NCBI RefSeq assembly: GCF_044962685.1 | Contig: NZ_JBBKTX010000006.1 | Span: forward strand, 124,001-188,000 | Direction: 5' to 3' | From: Oceanobacter antarcticus | GTDB lineage: Bacteria > Pseudomonadota > Gammaproteobacteria > Pseudomonadales > Oceanobacteraceae | Length of the DNA stretch: 64,000 nt | Part shown: positions 62,711 to 64,000 of the stretch, piece after piece | Layout: each line of letters opens with the position of its first letter | Numbering within the stretch: the first letter of the stretch is position 1 | Notes under the pieces: model-generated | Seen by the model: the letters and a program-made list of their open reading frames with translations, nothing else | Databases searched by the model: none | What the model was told of the DNA's origin: nothing | Program-made: the position numbers and the translations under genes

Positions 62711-63685
62711 TCAGGCTTCCGGCAGTTTGATCGCCTTGAATACGTCTCCCACTTCACTCTTGTTACTGCATTGCGCCGCTTCATCGACCAACTGACGGGT
62801 CAGATGCGGAGCAAAACCGGAAATGAAGTCGTACATAAAACCACGCAAAAAAGTACCCTTGCGAAAGCCGATCTTGGTGACGCTGGGAGCAAACAGATGG
62901 CTGGCATCGATGGCCACCAGATCCTTGTCCAGCGTTGGATCGAGAGCCATGCTGGCAACGATGCCGACTCCCACACCCAAACGCACATAAGTCTTGATGA
63001 CATCGGCATCAGCCGCAGTAAACGCCACTCGTGGTGTCAGGCCACGACTCTTGAACGCATCATCAAGCTTGGAACGCCCGGTAAAACCAAACACATAGGT
63101 CACCAGCGGATAATTGGCCACCTGTTCCAGCGATGGTCGTTTGAACTGCGCCAGCGGGTGATTGGCGGGCACCAGAATACTGCGATTCCAGCGATAACAA
63201 GGCATCATGATCAAATCACTGAACAGCTCCATACCTTCTGTGGCAATGGCGAAATCCACGGTGCCATTGGCCGCCATTTCAGCGATCTGCATCGGTGTTC
63301 CCTGATGCATATGCAGGGTAACCTCAGGGTACTGCTGCATAAAGACCCGTATCACTTCCGGTAACGCATAACGTGCCTGGGTGTGCGTTGTTGCCAGCGT
63401 CAGTGATCCCTTGGTTTCATCGCTGAATTCCTGGGCGAGCTGTTTGATGCCTTCGACCTTGCGCAGAATTTCTCCCGCAACGGCAAGGATTGCGTCCCCT
63501 GCCGGGGTAATACGGGTCAGGTGCTTGCCGCTGCGAGCAAATATCTCAACACCCAATTCATCTTCCAGCAGTCGAATCTGCTTGCTGATACCCGGTTGCG
63601 AGGTATACAACACCTGGGCCGTGGCAGAAACATTCAGATCGTGGTGAGCTACTTCCCATATGTATTTGAGCTGTTGCAGCTTCAT
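62711..63685 (-). CDS. cysB: LysR-type regulator CysB
   Basis: A 324-residue LysR protein starting MKLQQLKYIWEVAHHDLNVSATAQVLYTSQPGISKQIRLLEDELG, in outline a HTH (residues 1-60) with CysB-specific residues, then an effector domain with TTHTQARYALP and GVGIVASMA. CysB activates sulfur assimilation genes in response to N-acetylserine. The CysB neighbour of cysH fits. Confidence 0.95.
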   Translation of the reverse strand: MKLQQLKYIWEVAHHDLNVSATAQVLYTSQPGISKQIRLLEDELGVEIFARSGKHLTRITPAGDAILAVAGEILRKVEGIKQLAQEFSDETKGSLTLATTHTQARYALPEVIRVFMQQYPEVTLHMHQGTPMQIAEMAANGTVDFAIATEGMELFSDLIMMPCYRWNRSILVPANHPLAQFKRPSLEQVANYPLVTYVFGFTGRSKLDDAFKSRGLTPRVAFTAADADVIKTYVRLGVGVGIVASMALDPTLDKDLVAIDASHLFAPSVTKIGFRKGTFLRGFMYDFISGFAPHLTRQLVDEAAQCSNKSEVGDVFKAIKLPEA

Positions 63686-63807
63686 GCTACCTCCCCCAGG
63701 TATTGAGTTATAAAAATATAATTAAATATTCTTTTTAAGTATAGAAGGTAGCCGGTTAGAGTACCAACTCACCTTCTTTCCGTTACCGGCAGTGTAGACC
63801 GCACAAC

Positions 63808-64000
63808 ATGGACATTCTGTTATATATCCTCGCCGGCGCAGGCGTCGGTTTTATTGTTGGTCTGACGGGCATCGGCGGTGGCGCACTGATGACGCCGTTG
63901 CTACTGCTGTTTGGCTTTCCAGCCCACATCGCGGTTGGCACTGACCTGATGTATGCCTCAATCACCAAGGCCTCTGGCGCAATATCCCACCACCGTCAAG
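63808..64000 (+). CDS. TauE/SafE-family permease, N-terminal part (runs off window)
   Basis: The 64 visible codons start MDILLYILAGAGVGFIVGLTG and continue GIGGGALMTPLLLLFGFPAHIAVGTDLMYASITKASGA. The GxGGGxLxTP motif is characteristic of TauE/SafE, proposed to move sulfur-containing anions. The position beside cysB and cysH fits a sulfur role. The C-terminus is outside the window. Confidence 0.85.
   Translation, partial: MDILLYILAGAGVGFIVGLTGIGGGALMTPLLLLFGFPAHIAVGTDLMYASITKASGAISHHRQ

Overview
The window is chromosomal DNA of a gammaproteobacterium, most likely a marine Oceanospirillales/Pseudomonadales-type organism. The evidence is the order of the fatty-acid block (yceD-rpmF-plsX-fabD-fabG-acpP-fabF-pabC-mltG-tmk-holB-pilZ), the acnD/prpF version of the methylcitrate cycle, an APS-type CysH, ThrH, the ppsA/ppsR divergent pair and a long RNase E. 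No rRNA or tRNA gene was found.

Layout. 1-3.9 kb: start of an ArsR-type repressor, a perfect 36-bp palindrome, and a divergent selenium operon (selD, selU, MFS transporter). 3.9-8.4 kb: a type I-E CRISPR array of 69 repeats (68 spacers), transcribed leftward, with its leader beside cas2. 8.4-18.6 kb: a complete leftward type I-E cas locus (cas3, cas8e, cse2, cas7e, cas5e, cas6e, cas1, cas2). It is interrupted between cas3 and cas8e by a DUF1778 antitoxin and a GNAT toxin. 18.7-22.1 kb: a VanZ-like protein and an M16C peptidase. 22.2-31.4 kb: fatty-acid, division and DNA-replication genes, all leftward. 31.4-34.1 kb: S49 peptidase, HAD phosphatase, rluC. 34.2-38.4 kb: rne with a long leader. 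38.7-43.2 kb: an HD-GYP response regulator and a BvgS-like hybrid kinase. 43.3-50.4 kb: a leftward propionate operon (gntR, prpB, prpC, acnD, prpF). 50.4-64 kb: transposase debris, rraA, two alpha/beta hydrolases, ppsA/ppsR, pabB, an unknown exported protein, thrH, cysH, cysB and the start of a TauE/SafE permease.

The standout is at 15.35-15.55 kb. The antitoxin and toxin genes, normally adjacent, are about 200 bp apart. The gap holds, on the opposite strand, a miniature CRISPR unit: a degenerate repeat whose hairpin is kept by paired substitutions, a 31-nt spacer-like segment, and a second degenerate repeat that doubles as a terminator. The first 11 nt of the spacer-like segment match perfectly a site in the toxin promoter, directly next to an AAG motif (the canonical type I-E PAM). 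This is the architecture expected of a crRNA-like guide that makes Cascade repress a toxin, so that losing Cascade (for example to an anti-CRISPR) would release the toxin. RNA-toxin versions of this idea (CreTA) are known; here the toxin is a GNAT acetyltransferase with its own DUF1778 antitoxin. No terminator is seen between the toxin and cas8e, so the same binding event could also feed back on Cascade expression. This is a sequence-based inference, not demonstrated function.
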